Assembly: GCA_950097015.1 (NCBI GenBank)
Contig: CATNEN010000008.1
Coordinates: 1,178,001 to 1,242,000 of the forward strand
Direction of reading: 5' to 3'
Source of the DNA: Macrostomum hystrix
Taxonomy: Eukaryota > Platyhelminthes > Macrostomidae
Length of the DNA: 64,000 nt
The position numbers were made by a program, and so were the translations under genes. Under the pieces are notes generated by a model. The model was not told the DNA's origin and searched no databases. It was given only the letters and a program-made list of their open reading frames with translations. This document shows, piece after piece, positions 33,468-42,100 of this stretch. The number at the start of each line of letters is the position of its first letter. The first letter of the stretch is position 1.

Positions 33468-34405
33468 AGAATAGTTGCTGGAGAATAGATGAGTGTGAAA
33501 AGATACCGGAGAGTAGATGAGAGAGAATAGATGCTGGAGAGTAGATAAGAGAGAATAGATGCTGGAGACTAGATGAGGCAAAATAGATGCTGGAGACTAG
33601 ATGAGGCAGAATAGATGCTGGAGACTAGATGAGTCAGAATAGATGCTGGAGACTAGATGAGAGAGAATAGATACTAGAGAGTAGATGAGAGAGAATAGAT
33701 TCGAGAGAATCGATTTTGCAGAGTAGATAAAAGAGAATAGATTGCTGGAGCCTAGATGATTGAGAATAGATTGCTAAAGAGTAGGTGAGAGAGAACAGAT
33801 TGTTAAAGAGTAGATGAGAGAGAATAGATGAGAGAGAATAGATGAGACAGAGTAGATATGAGAGAATAGATGCTGGATAGTAGATGATAGAGAATAGATG
33901 CTGGAGAGTAGATGAGAGAGAAAAGATACTGGAGAGTAGATGAGAGAGAATAGATACTAGAGAGTAGATGAGAGAGAATAGATTCGAAAGAATAGATTTT
34001 GCAGAGTAGATAAAAGAGAATAGATTGCTGGAGCCAAGATGATTGAGAATAGATTGCTAAAGAGTAGATGAGAGAGAACAGATTGTTAAAGAGTAGATGA
34101 GAGAGAATAGATGAGAGAGAATAGATGAGACAGAGTAGATATGAGAGAATAGATGCTGGATAGTAGATGATAGAGAATAGATGCTGGAGAGTAGATGAGA
34201 GAGAATAGATACTGGAGAGTAGATGAGAGAGAATAGATACTAGAGAGTAGATGAGAGAGAATAGATTCGAGAGAATAGATTTTGCAGAGTAGATAAAAGA
34301 GAATAGATTGCTGGAGCCAAGATGATTGAGAATAGATTGCTAAAGAGTAGATGAGAGAGAATAGATGAGACAGAGTAGATGAGAGAGAATAGATGCTGGA
34401 GAGTA
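33468..34405. repeat. minisatellite, 28-bp unit (minus orientation of the 29.3-29.9 kb array)
   Basis: About 33 copies of GAGAGAATAGATGCTGGAGA then GTAGATGA, with subtypes GATTCGAGAG, TTTTGCAGAG and GATTGCTAAAGAG. A block of about 300 bp containing these subtypes occurs three times in the same order (33.66, 33.96 and 34.24 kb). It ends 66 bp before the ZU5 exon acceptor. Confidence 0.95.
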
Positions 34406-34470
34406 GATAAGAGTGACACAAAGTGTGTGATCCAAATAAAGAAAGAAAACCTTTCTACCCTCGGCCTCAG

Positions 34471-34764
34471 GTTCCTGGTGTCATTCGTCGTGGACGCCCG
34501 AGGCGGCGCAATGTCCGGGGCGCGCTGTCCCGGTCTGCGCATTGTGGTGCCGCCAAACTCAGCCACCGGGCCGACCCGGGTCACCTGCCGGCTGCTCAGG
34601 CCCGGTCGGGTCAGCCGGCCGCCGCAGCTCAACGATGGCGAGGGCTTGGCTTGTCGAATTCTGGAATTCGGCTGCAGCTGCAAAGCCTTCGCCAACCCCG
34701 TGCTGCTGGAGGTGCCGCACATGGCCTCGCTGAGGGACACGGAGCGAGAGGTCGTTGTATACAG
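34471..34764 (+). CDS. ankyrin, first ZU5 domain, exon A
   Basis: Acceptor GGCCTCAG ends at 34,470; donor GTGGGT starts at 34,765; one base completes the incoming codon, phase 2 out. It reads FLVSFVVDARGGAMSGARCP, LRIVVPPNSATGPTRVTCRL, GEGLACRILEFG and LLEVPHMASLRDTEREVVVY. This matches the first ZU5 domain of ankyrins, which binds beta-spectrin; the DAR motif needed for spectrin binding in vertebrate ankyrins is present (DARGG). Two Cys (CRILEFGCSC) are unusual local variations. Role: anchoring the membrane complex to the spectrin skeleton. Confidence 0.96.
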
Positions 34765-34804
34765 GTGGGTTCTAGAATCAGATTCTACTATCAGAGTTGA
34801 ATAA

Positions 34805-34848
34805 AGTAGAATAGAATAGAATAGAATAGAATATAATTGAATAGAACG
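34805..34848. repeat. short GAATA microsatellite
   Basis: About six copies of AGAATAGAATA-type 5-bp units just after the donor of the ZU5 exon. Confidence 0.85.
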
Positions 34849-34967
34849 AAAGTTGACGGAATCGGATGCAAAATAATTGAAACGAAACACGCATGTGATA
34901 TTGTAAGAGGGTATACAATGAATAGTGTCGAACACATGACACAACTGACTTAAAACTGTCGCCTCAG

Positions 34968-35271
34968 GTCGGACACTGGCGAGACCTGGAAGGAGCACTC
35001 GCAAGAAGCCACAGAGCAGGCGGTGCTGGATGTTGTCGGCGGCTTCTTCGGCAGCCCGCTGGAGACCAACGAGGAGCTGCGCCGGAAGCGCATTGTACGC
35101 ATCCTGACCGCCAGCCTGCCGCAGTACTTCGCCCTGGTGACGCGGCTACGTCAGGAGGCGGCGTTCATCGGGCCGGAGGGCGGCGTCATCGGCGCCACCC
35201 TGTCTGGCGGCCGCATTCAGTCGGTGTTCCCCGATGGCGCCCTCACCAAGAAGATTCGCGTCGGCGTCCAG
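34968..35271 (+). CDS. ankyrin, ZU5 exon B (end of first, start of second ZU5)
   Basis: Acceptor TCGCCTCAG ends at 34,967; donor GTGAGA starts at 35,272; the incoming AG plus G makes Arg, phase 0 out. Sequence SDTGETWKEHSQEATEQAVL, EELRRKRIVRILTASLPQYF, LVTRLRQEAAFIGPEGGVIG and VFPDGALTKKIRVGVQ. 'GETWKEH', 'PQYFALVTR' and 'IGPEGGVI...FPDGALTKKIRVG' are hallmark ankyrin ZU5 sequences. All are intact. Confidence 0.97.
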
Positions 35272-35394
35272 GTGAGAGAGTCGGTCTGTTTGCGCTTATC
35301 TTTGTGTGTCATGGCATTAATAATTTGCAGAGTGCTGCAGACAGTGAGGCTTCATTTGATGACAGCCGACCAAATTTGCGTGCCTGCATGAACC

Positions 35395-35585
35395 CTAAAG
35401 GCACACACGCAGGCACGCAGTTGAAGACGTTCTATGTACATCTGTGCTGACTTTGGCATTGTCAGGTAGTGTAAACACACACCGGGCCTTAAAGAGGGTC
35501 CGCCCTCATGGGGGTCGCAACGGGCTCTCAGGCCCTCTCCCTTTAATCGAGCTCAGAGAACTTGGTGCGAGAGTCAGCTTTCCCG
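35395..35585 (-). mobile_element. SINE fragment, minus strand
   Basis: It contains TGTACATCTGTGCTGACTTT, ATTGTCAGGTAGTGTAAACA and a truncated tRNA-like head (ATCGAGCTCAGAGAACTTGG then TGCGAGAG), in the same order as other minus copies. It ends about 30 bp before the next exon's acceptor. Confidence 0.72.
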
Positions 35586-35613
35586 AAAACACCACCCGAA
35601 ACCCCCCTTCTAG

Positions 35614-36096
35614 GTGTTCCCGATCCCGGCAGAGGCGGCTGCCCGACTATTTGGCGGCTCCGATCAGCGCCGCATCGCCGCCTCACCGGTTGTGACCATC
35701 GAGCCACGGCGTCGCAAATTTCACAAGCCGATCACCCTCACCCTGCCTCTGCCGTCAACTTCAACGACAAAGGCAACGGCATCGGCTGCAGTCAGCACGC
35801 CGCCCACGCTTCGCCTTCTGTGCAGCATCACCGGCGGAGCTCAGCCGGCCACCTGGGAGGACATCACCGGCTCCACGGCGCTCTCACACGTGAAGGACAG
35901 CGTCTCTTTCACCACGACAGTGAGCGCCCGGTTCTGGCTAGTCGACTGTCAGAATCCAGCCGAGGCGGCCGAGATGGCCGGCCGGCTCTACAGGGAGGCG
36001 TCGGCTGTGCCCTACATTGCTCGCTTCGTGGTCTACGCTAAACGGACGCGTCTGGACGAGGCCAGGCTGCGGTGTCTCTGCGTGACGGACGATCGG
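35614..36096 (+). CDS. ankyrin, second ZU5 domain exon
   Basis: Acceptor CCTTCTAG ends at 35,613; donor GTGAGA starts at 36,097; 161 codons, phase 0. It reads SPVVTIEPRRRKFHKPITLT, LRLLCSITGGAQPATWEDIT, VKDSVSFTTTVSARFWLVDC, LYREASAVPYIARFVVYAKR and LRCLCVTDDR. All are strongly conserved in ankyrins (EPRRRKFHKPI; LLCSITGG; VSFTTxVSARFWL). The second ZU5 packs against the first and the UPA domain to form a rigid supramodule. Confidence 0.97.
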
Positions 36097-36142
36097 GTGA
36101 GAGAGATTACGTTCCGAACATCACACTAGAGTAGCTATAGAA

Positions 36143-36305
36143 CAGGGGTCGGCAAAATTTTTACCAAGCTTATTACAAAGGGAGAACCTAAAGACGACAG
36201 CGGGCCACATTGACGGTAGAAATACGAGTATTACGAGTATATGAAACAGGATACTGTATGTAAAACGGCCCGGATTTGGGAGCTTTGAGGACCGACCCCC
36301 GGAGA
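36143..36305 (-). mobile_element. hAT-like MITE, second copy, truncated
   Basis: It starts CAGGGGTCGGCAAAATTTTT, includes AAGCTTATTACAAAG and ACGACAGCGGGCCACATTGA, and later CGGCCCGGATTTGGGAGCTT. The order is the reverse complement of the copy at 15.93-16.21 kb. It lacks the internal TCTCATCTC expansion and the opposite terminus. Confidence 0.78.
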
Positions 36306-36370
36306 AGCAGATGAAATTTCGGCTGCATCTTTACGAGTATATACCCCCACTGGCAACCGGAAAATCGCAG

Positions 36371-37049
36371 GCGGACAAAACTCTCGAATCAGCGCAAGGC
36401 TATGAACGGAAGGCGGAGTCTCGCGAAGTTGAGATCCTCGACGGACGCCCGTTGTGGATCGAAGGCCTGGACAATCTGGCAACATTCCCTGTGGCTGCTG
36501 AGTCGCGCAGTCTGTTTGACAATCAGCTACACCAGCAACAGCAGCAGCAGCCGCCGTTCTTCACTGTCCGCGCCTTTCGCGAAAACCGTCTCACTTGCGG
36601 GGCGCGACCGCGCGACGCTGCCCAGCCGGCCGCCGGCCGGATCGCCTTCCTGGCCGAGCCCAGGACCTTGGCGACGCCTCCGTCTGCTGCAGCGGCTGCG
36701 ATTTGCACCCTGGAATTGGCCCTGCCAGACTATCAAGGACCTCCGGTGCCGTTGCCCCAGACGCCTGCCAAGCCTCTATTTGTGTCGCAGGAAGTGCCAA
36801 CTCCGAAGAAAAAGGCGAAGATGCCGACGGTGCGGACCTCCGAGCCAGTGGCGGCACAAGTGGTGGTGGAGCCGGAGCTGATCGCAACGGTGGACCCGAA
36901 CCATGGCGTTACCCGATTGCGTAGCGCCGAAGAGGAAGCCGCCGCTCGCAATAACAAGACGGAGGCCTATCTGGAGCTGACTCGCGCGCTGGACGAGCTC
37001 ATGCCGGAGCCGAAGCTCCTCGTAATGGGATCGGAATTGGACGACAAAG
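36371..37049 (+). CDS. ankyrin, UPA domain exon
   Basis: Acceptor AAAATCGCAG ends at 36,370; donor GTGAAC starts at 37,050; phase 0 in, phase 1 out; 226 codons. It opens ADKTLESAQGYERKAESREV then EILDGRPLWIEGLDNLA, the ankyrin 'DKTLEQQENFxEVARSRDVEVLEGKPIYVDxxGNL' segment, then FFTVRAFRENRLTCG and GRIAFLAEPRTL, which match UPA-domain strands. A run of seven glutamines (HQQQQQQQ type) interrupts a loop. After UPA the exon continues into Pro/Lys and acidic helix-like sequence (ELTRALDELMPEPKLLVMGS). There is no death domain. Confidence 0.95.
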
Positions 37050-37132
37050 GTGAACTTTTTTAGATGCCGGCTTTTTTGAGTCTTTTCCACTTTCAAAACG
37101 GAAATGAGAAACTGTTCCCTTAACCGATCTAG

Positions 37133-37285
37133 AGCCCGTAGAGGAGTCCGAAATACTGTCATCTCGAGTGCAGGACTCACCAAAGCGAGCTGCAGCCCGC
37201 TCTGAAGCCGTCGAAGAGCTTCTGTCTAGTCTGGACGTTCGTCAGGACCAGTCGATGGCACCGGAGGCTGACACACCGGAAGAAG
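37133..37285 (+). CDS. ankyrin, cassette exon A1
   Basis: Acceptor CCGATCTAG ends at 37,132; donor GTGAAG starts at 37,286; phase 1 in and out. It reads EPVEESEILSSRVQDSPKRA and ends DVRQDQSMAPEADTPEE. The second half is the founder 'A' module: VEE-L...D-RQDQSMAPEAxTPEE. Not a recognised domain; probably disordered. Skippable without frame change. Confidence 0.85.
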
Positions 37286-37383
37286 GTGAAGAATCTAAAA
37301 GACCTTTGAAATTTTTAGCACTGAGGAGTACTAGATAGTGAAAAAAATTGACCTAACACAATAGCCCTTTCTCTGTTTTTCAG

Positions 37384-37455
37384 AGGTGAATGTTCCTAAG
37401 ACTGTAAGTCAAGTTCACGCTCAGGTGCACACATCTCCTGAGGCCAGGGTCGAAG
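37384..37455 (+). CDS. ankyrin, cassette exon B1
   Basis: Acceptor GTTTTTCAG, donor GTAAGT; 72 bp, phase 1-1. With the incoming G it reads EVNVPKTVSQVHAQVHTSPE then ARVE. Module 'B': V/I-x-VPKTVSQ-x-HA. Confidence 0.85.
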
Positions 37456-37538
37456 GTAAGTGCGTATTAAAGGAAACGCCATTTCCAAAGTTTCGTCTTT
37501 TAAATCAAAGTTTAAACTACGTTCGATGCACTTTCCAG

Positions 37539-37619
37539 CCTCAGTTGAGGAGACGCTTGAGAAGACTGATGCTAGGCAGGACCAATCGATGGCACCTGAA
37601 GCTGGGACACCCGAAAAAG
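37539..37619 (+). CDS. ankyrin, cassette exon A2
   Basis: Acceptor CTTTCCAG, donor GTCAGT; 81 bp, phase 1-1. It reads ASVEETLEKTDARQDQSMAP then EAGTPEK, a clear duplicate of A1. Confidence 0.87.
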
Positions 37620-37721
37620 GTCAGTCAGTCGTCCCAAATGTCAGAAATAAAAGCTCGCAGTTTTAACTAAACTAGTTTCAAACAGCAAGAGACCAAAATG
37701 TTGCTTTCATTTTGTTCGCAG

Positions 37722-37781
37722 TTATCGAGGTTCCTAAGACAGTTCAGCCGACTCAGGCACCGCCAACTCTACGCGATGAAG
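37722..37781 (+). CDS. ankyrin, cassette exon B2
   Basis: Acceptor GTTCGCAG, donor GTGAGC; 60 bp, phase 1-1. It reads VIEVPKTVQPTQAPPTLRDE, a duplicate of B1 with a divergent second half. Confidence 0.85.
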
Positions 37782-37856
37782 GTGAGCAGCAATTATCTAT
37801 AGATGTTTTTAGAGGAGCTTTAAAATACACTGAAAAAATCTTTCTCAAATGTACAG

Positions 37857-37931
37857 TCGAGGAGACTGTTCAAAGGAAGGATGTTAGTCAGGACCAATCC
37901 ATGGCTCCGGAGGCTGGAACACCTGAGGAAG
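37857..37931 (+). CDS. ankyrin, cassette exon A3
   Basis: Acceptor ATGTACAG, donor GTGAGA; 75 bp, phase 1-1. It reads VEETVQRKDVSQDQSMAPEA then GTPEE, closest to A2. Confidence 0.86.
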
Positions 37932-38012
37932 GTGAGAATTGAAGCGAGTCGTTTAGTAACAAGCTAGAATCTGTTTGGTTTCTCAAAGCATTCCTGTCGT
38001 CCTGCCTTCCAG

Positions 38013-38093
38013 TGATAGAGGTACCAAAGACAGTTAGTCAGACCCACGCCGAACGACAGCTGACACCAACGGGCCCTGCTGATGACGAGTACG
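38013..38093 (+). CDS. ankyrin, cassette exon B3
   Basis: Acceptor TGCCTTCCAG, donor GTAAGA; 81 bp, phase 1-1. It reads VIEVPKTVSQTHAERQLTPT then GPADDEY. Confidence 0.86.
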
Positions 38094-38166
38094 GTAAGAT
38101 ATTTTTATCTGTCAATGATCAGTGACGAATAGTTCTCTTGAATAACTAATTCACTTTACTTTCTAG

Positions 38167-38229
38167 AGTCCTCGTTGGCAGCTGAAGCAGCTGTGAAGAA
38201 GCAAGAAGAAGTCGCCGACGCAGAGGACG
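38167..38229 (+). CDS. ankyrin, cassette exon C
   Basis: Acceptor ACTTTCTAG, donor GTGAGC; 63 bp, phase 1-1. It reads ESSLAAEAAVKKQEEVADAE then D. Not similar to the A or B modules; a short charged helix is plausible. Confidence 0.8.
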
Positions 38230-38445
38230 GTGAGCAGAAGGAAATTGCTTTTCCTCACAATTCGAATACTGAAAGCAAAAGTCACACATGACCTATGAGA
38301 CAGGCCTTATTAAGTACAATAGTTAAGGTAGAATGGTCTTTGAGATTTACGAGTGATATTCATATGTTATCGTATGTTCTTTCCTTAAGTTGTCTATGTA
38401 TACAAGTATGGAAATTTGTAAGAAGGTGAATTAATTTCATCACAG

Positions 38446-38476
38446 CTGACAATGGGTTCGAAATCACTGAACTAGA
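38446..38476 (+). CDS. ankyrin, possible 31-bp microexon
   Basis: Acceptor TTCATCACAG and a strong GTAAGT donor bracket 31 bp reading ADNGFEITEL in the required frame (phase 1 in, phase 2 out). It would join 38,547 in phase. If skipped, 38,229 can instead join an acceptor at 38,542 (AAGCAG) in phase 1. Which is used is unknown; microexons are common in neuronal genes. Confidence 0.45.
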
Positions 38477-38546
38477 GTAAGTAGTCAGTGTATGGGAAAT
38501 TTTAAGAGACTCAGTGGCTAGCGAAATGACGGCACCAAGCAGGTAG

Positions 38547-38890
38547 TCAGTCCTTGAGATCCGCTGCCTCGGAGGCTGGCGAGGACTCCGGCACCTGGGC
38601 CACGCCAGACTCGCAGCGGCCCAGGCTGCGTCGTCAAAGGCAACCACGCAACGACAGCTCAGCTGACCGGTCCACGACAACTTCCGCTGATTTTACGGAC
38701 GTCACAACCGAGGCAAGCGAGGACACCCTGCTGGGTGCTGATGATCCATTGTCAGCGTCAGCTGATGAAGCATGGCGCGAGGCGCTGATGGAAGCTGCTT
38801 CGGCATCAGTGTCCGCCACGGCAACGGCTACGTCGACGTCATCGACGTTGGAGGAATCCACTGGGTGTCGCCCTAGCAGTGTCGTGGAAG
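38547..38890 (+). CDS. ankyrin, tail exon upstream of giant exon
   Basis: The open frame begins at an acceptor at 38,542-38,547 and ends at donor GTATTC (38,891), phase 1 out. It reads RSAASEAGEDSGTWATPDSQ, STTTSADFTDVTTEASEDTL and SVSATATATSTSSTLEESTG, ending SSVVE. Ser/Thr/Ala/Glu-rich and disordered, the same style as the giant exon that follows. The donor is weak and the acceptor lacks a pyrimidine tract, so both boundaries are provisional. The downstream exon continues with ATATAASFTDAQI, echoing the ADFTDV phrase here. Confidence 0.7.
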
Positions 38891-39140
38891 GTATTCCAGC
38901 AGAAGCCTGATCTTGCCGTTCGATCGCCTTGCTGATTTTTTCTCCCAAATACGGAACTTTGCTGTTGGGAAGTAAATATAGGCAGGTTTGCATGAGAAAA
39001 ACCCTTAAGGAGATAGTAGCGCATGGTTACTGTATGACTAAAATTGTAAGGCATGTTAGAAAGCGCAATTTGCTGTGACCTAGCTACCAATCACCCCGCA
39101 TCCCCCCTACCCAAACTGTCCCAAACAAAAAACCTGCCAG

Positions 39141-42100
39141 CAACAGCGACTGCCGCCAGCTTCACGGACGCACAGATCACCGTGCCGAGGCGACACGCTT
39201 CGCCACCCACTCGTCTGCCGGTGGCCATCGCTGCGAGTGATGCCTCCAAAGACGTCACAGGTGACGTCACGGCGGAATCACCTGGCGGCGACACGCGGCG
39301 AAACTCGTTGAACTCGCTAATGCTGCGAAGCATGGAATTCGAGGAGAGCCTGCGCAGCAAGATGCGCCACGTCAGCATTGACGACGCGTTAAATGCGCCG
39401 GACGCCACGCCGCAGGTTGAAGAGAAGTCGATCTCGGAACTGACCCGTTCAATGTCCGGCGCTGATTCAGGTTCAGAGGCACCGACACCCATTGAAGAGA
39501 TGCCACCGATTGGCTTCAACGAAGCCACAGCCACGGGATCTAGGCGCAGTGCTACGGAAGACGTATTCTACGAGAGTGCTTCCTCAACGTCCTACACTTC
39601 AGCTTCGGCTACGGAGGGCGAAGACGAAGGGGAAGATGAGGAGACGCCTGCAGCAGCTGAAAAGACGAGCTTCTTCCGGCCGGAAGCTTTACCTCTCGGG
39701 CGGGGACTTTTTCACGAGGGTGGCATCAGACCGGAGGAGCTGGTCAGTCCGGCCAAGGACGAGTTGGCCAGTCCGCAGCAGGTGGGCGCAGCCGCATTCT
39801 CCAGACTGGTATCAGCTGAGTACGCTTACTCGCGAATAGAGGAAAAGCTGGACAGCCCCGTGCAGAGTCCGGTTGATGCCTACAAAAAGTTTCCAGGCGT
39901 TGGAGGCAATGGAGCTGCTGCTGGAGGTTCAGTGGCTGCATCTCCGATGGCTGAGCGCATGACGCAAATTGCTGAGGAAGAAGCGCAAGAAGAGGGGCAA
40001 GCTATCCATGATGTTCCAAGTCTTGGTGAAAAGGATCACACTCCGGTCCAAAGCGAACCAGCTCACTTTGAAGAGAAAGAGAAAGTTCATGATAAACCAG
40101 TCCACAGAGAACCAGTGCACTTTAAAGAGGAAGAGAAATTTCATGATCAACCAGTCTACAGAGAACCAGAACACTTTGAAGAGGAAGAGAGAGTTCATGA
40201 TGAACCAGTCCACAGAGAACCAGAACACTTTGAAGAGGAAGAGAAAGTTCATGATGAACCAGTCCACAGAGAACCAGTGCACTTTGAAGAGGAAGAGAAA
40301 GTTCACGAGGAACCAGTCCACAGAGCTCCAGAACACTTTGAAGTGGAAAAGAAAGAGCACGAGGAACCAGTCGACAGGCAAGAACCAGTGGACTTTAAAC
40401 ATGATGAGAAGGTCCGAGAGGAACCAATCCATAGTAAAGAAGAGCACTTTGAAGAGGAAGAGAAAGTTCACGACGAACCAGTCAACAGCCAAGAACCAGT
40501 GCACCTTGAAGAGGAAGAGAAAGTTCATGACGAACCAGTCCACAGAGAACCAGTGCACCTTGAAGAGGAACAGAAAGTTCATGATGAACCAGTCCACAGA
40601 GAACCAGTGCACCTTGAAGAGGAAGAGAAAGTTCATGACGAACCAGTCCACAGAGAACCAGTGCACCTTGAAGAGGAAGAGAAAGTTCATGACGAACCAG
40701 TCCACAGAGAACCAGTGCACCTTGAAGATGAAGAGAAAGTTCACGAGAAACCAGCCCACAGGGAAGAACCAGAACACTTTCAAGAGGATGAAAAGGTCAA
40801 AGAGGAGCCAGTCCACAGTGAACTAGAGCACTTTGAAGAGGAAGAGAACGTTCACGACGAACCAGTCCACAGAGAACCAGTGCACTTTAAAAAAGAAAGA
40901 GAGAGTTCATGATGAACCAGTCCACAGAGAACCAGTGCACCTTGAAGAGGAAGAGAAAGTTCACGAGGAACCAGTCCACAGGGAAGAACCAGAACACTTT
41001 CAAGAGGATGAAAAGGTCAGAGAGGAGCCAGTCCACAGTGAACAAGAGCACTTTGAAGAGGAAGAGAACGTTCACGACGAACCAGTCCATAGGCAAGATC
41101 CAGTGCACTTTAATGAAGAAGAGAAAGTTCACGACGAGCCAGTCCACAGGGAAGAACCAAGTGCACTTTGAGGAGGATCAGAAGGTCCGTGAAGAAGCAG
41201 CTCTAGTTAAACAAGTGCCGATAACAAATGAAAACACGTCACAAGTCAAACCTGCTCATGAGGAGCCATTACTCAAAGAGGAAGACATTAAAATTGAGCG
41301 TGATGAGGAAATGCTTGTGCTGGCCGTTCATCTTAAAATGCGAAGTGCTAACGAGACTCCAATGTCAGTAAGTTCTGTTAATAAATCTTACTGAAGAAAG
41401 AATAGACGAAATGGTACAATTGCACACAAAAGAAAGTTCCGAGGATGAGCCAGATCAATCAGAAGGATTGCAAACAGCAAAAGAAATGCATGCAGAAAAA
41501 GAAATTAATCAGAAAGAAGTACAAGACAAGGAAAAGGAACACGAGAAGCAAGATCCCTTTGAACATAGAGTTCACGATAAGCCCGAGCCCATTCATGTCG
41601 AAGGAAATGTTCATGAGAAACCAGAGCACCTAAAAGAACAGGCTCATATCGAGCCGGTTCATGTCGAAAAGAAGGTTCATGACGAGCCAAAGCACGTCGA
41701 AAAGAAGGTTCATGACGAGCTCGTTCATGTCGATGAGAAGGTTCATGACGAGCCAAAGCACCTGAAAGAGAAGACTTATGACGAGCCGGTTCACGTCGAA
41801 GAGAAGGTTTATGGTGAGCCGATTCATGTCAAACAGAAGGTTCACGATGAGCCTGAGCACCGGGAAGAGAAGGTTCATGATGAGCCAAAACACGTCGAAG
41901 AGAAGGTACATGATGAGCAGCTTCACGTCGAAGAGAAGGTTCATGATGAACCGATTTTCATCAAAGAAAAGGTTCATGATGAGCCTGAGCACCTGGAAGA
42001 GAAGGTTCATGAAGAGCTGGTTCATGTCGAAGAGAAGGTTCATGATGAGCCTGAGCGCCTGAAAGAGAAGGTTTATGACGAGCCGGTTCACGCCGAAGAG

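Noticed and set aside
36371-39140. Death domain following the UPA domain
   Set aside because: No helix pattern or conserved residues of an ankyrin death domain could be seen between UPA and the giant exon, or in the final exons.
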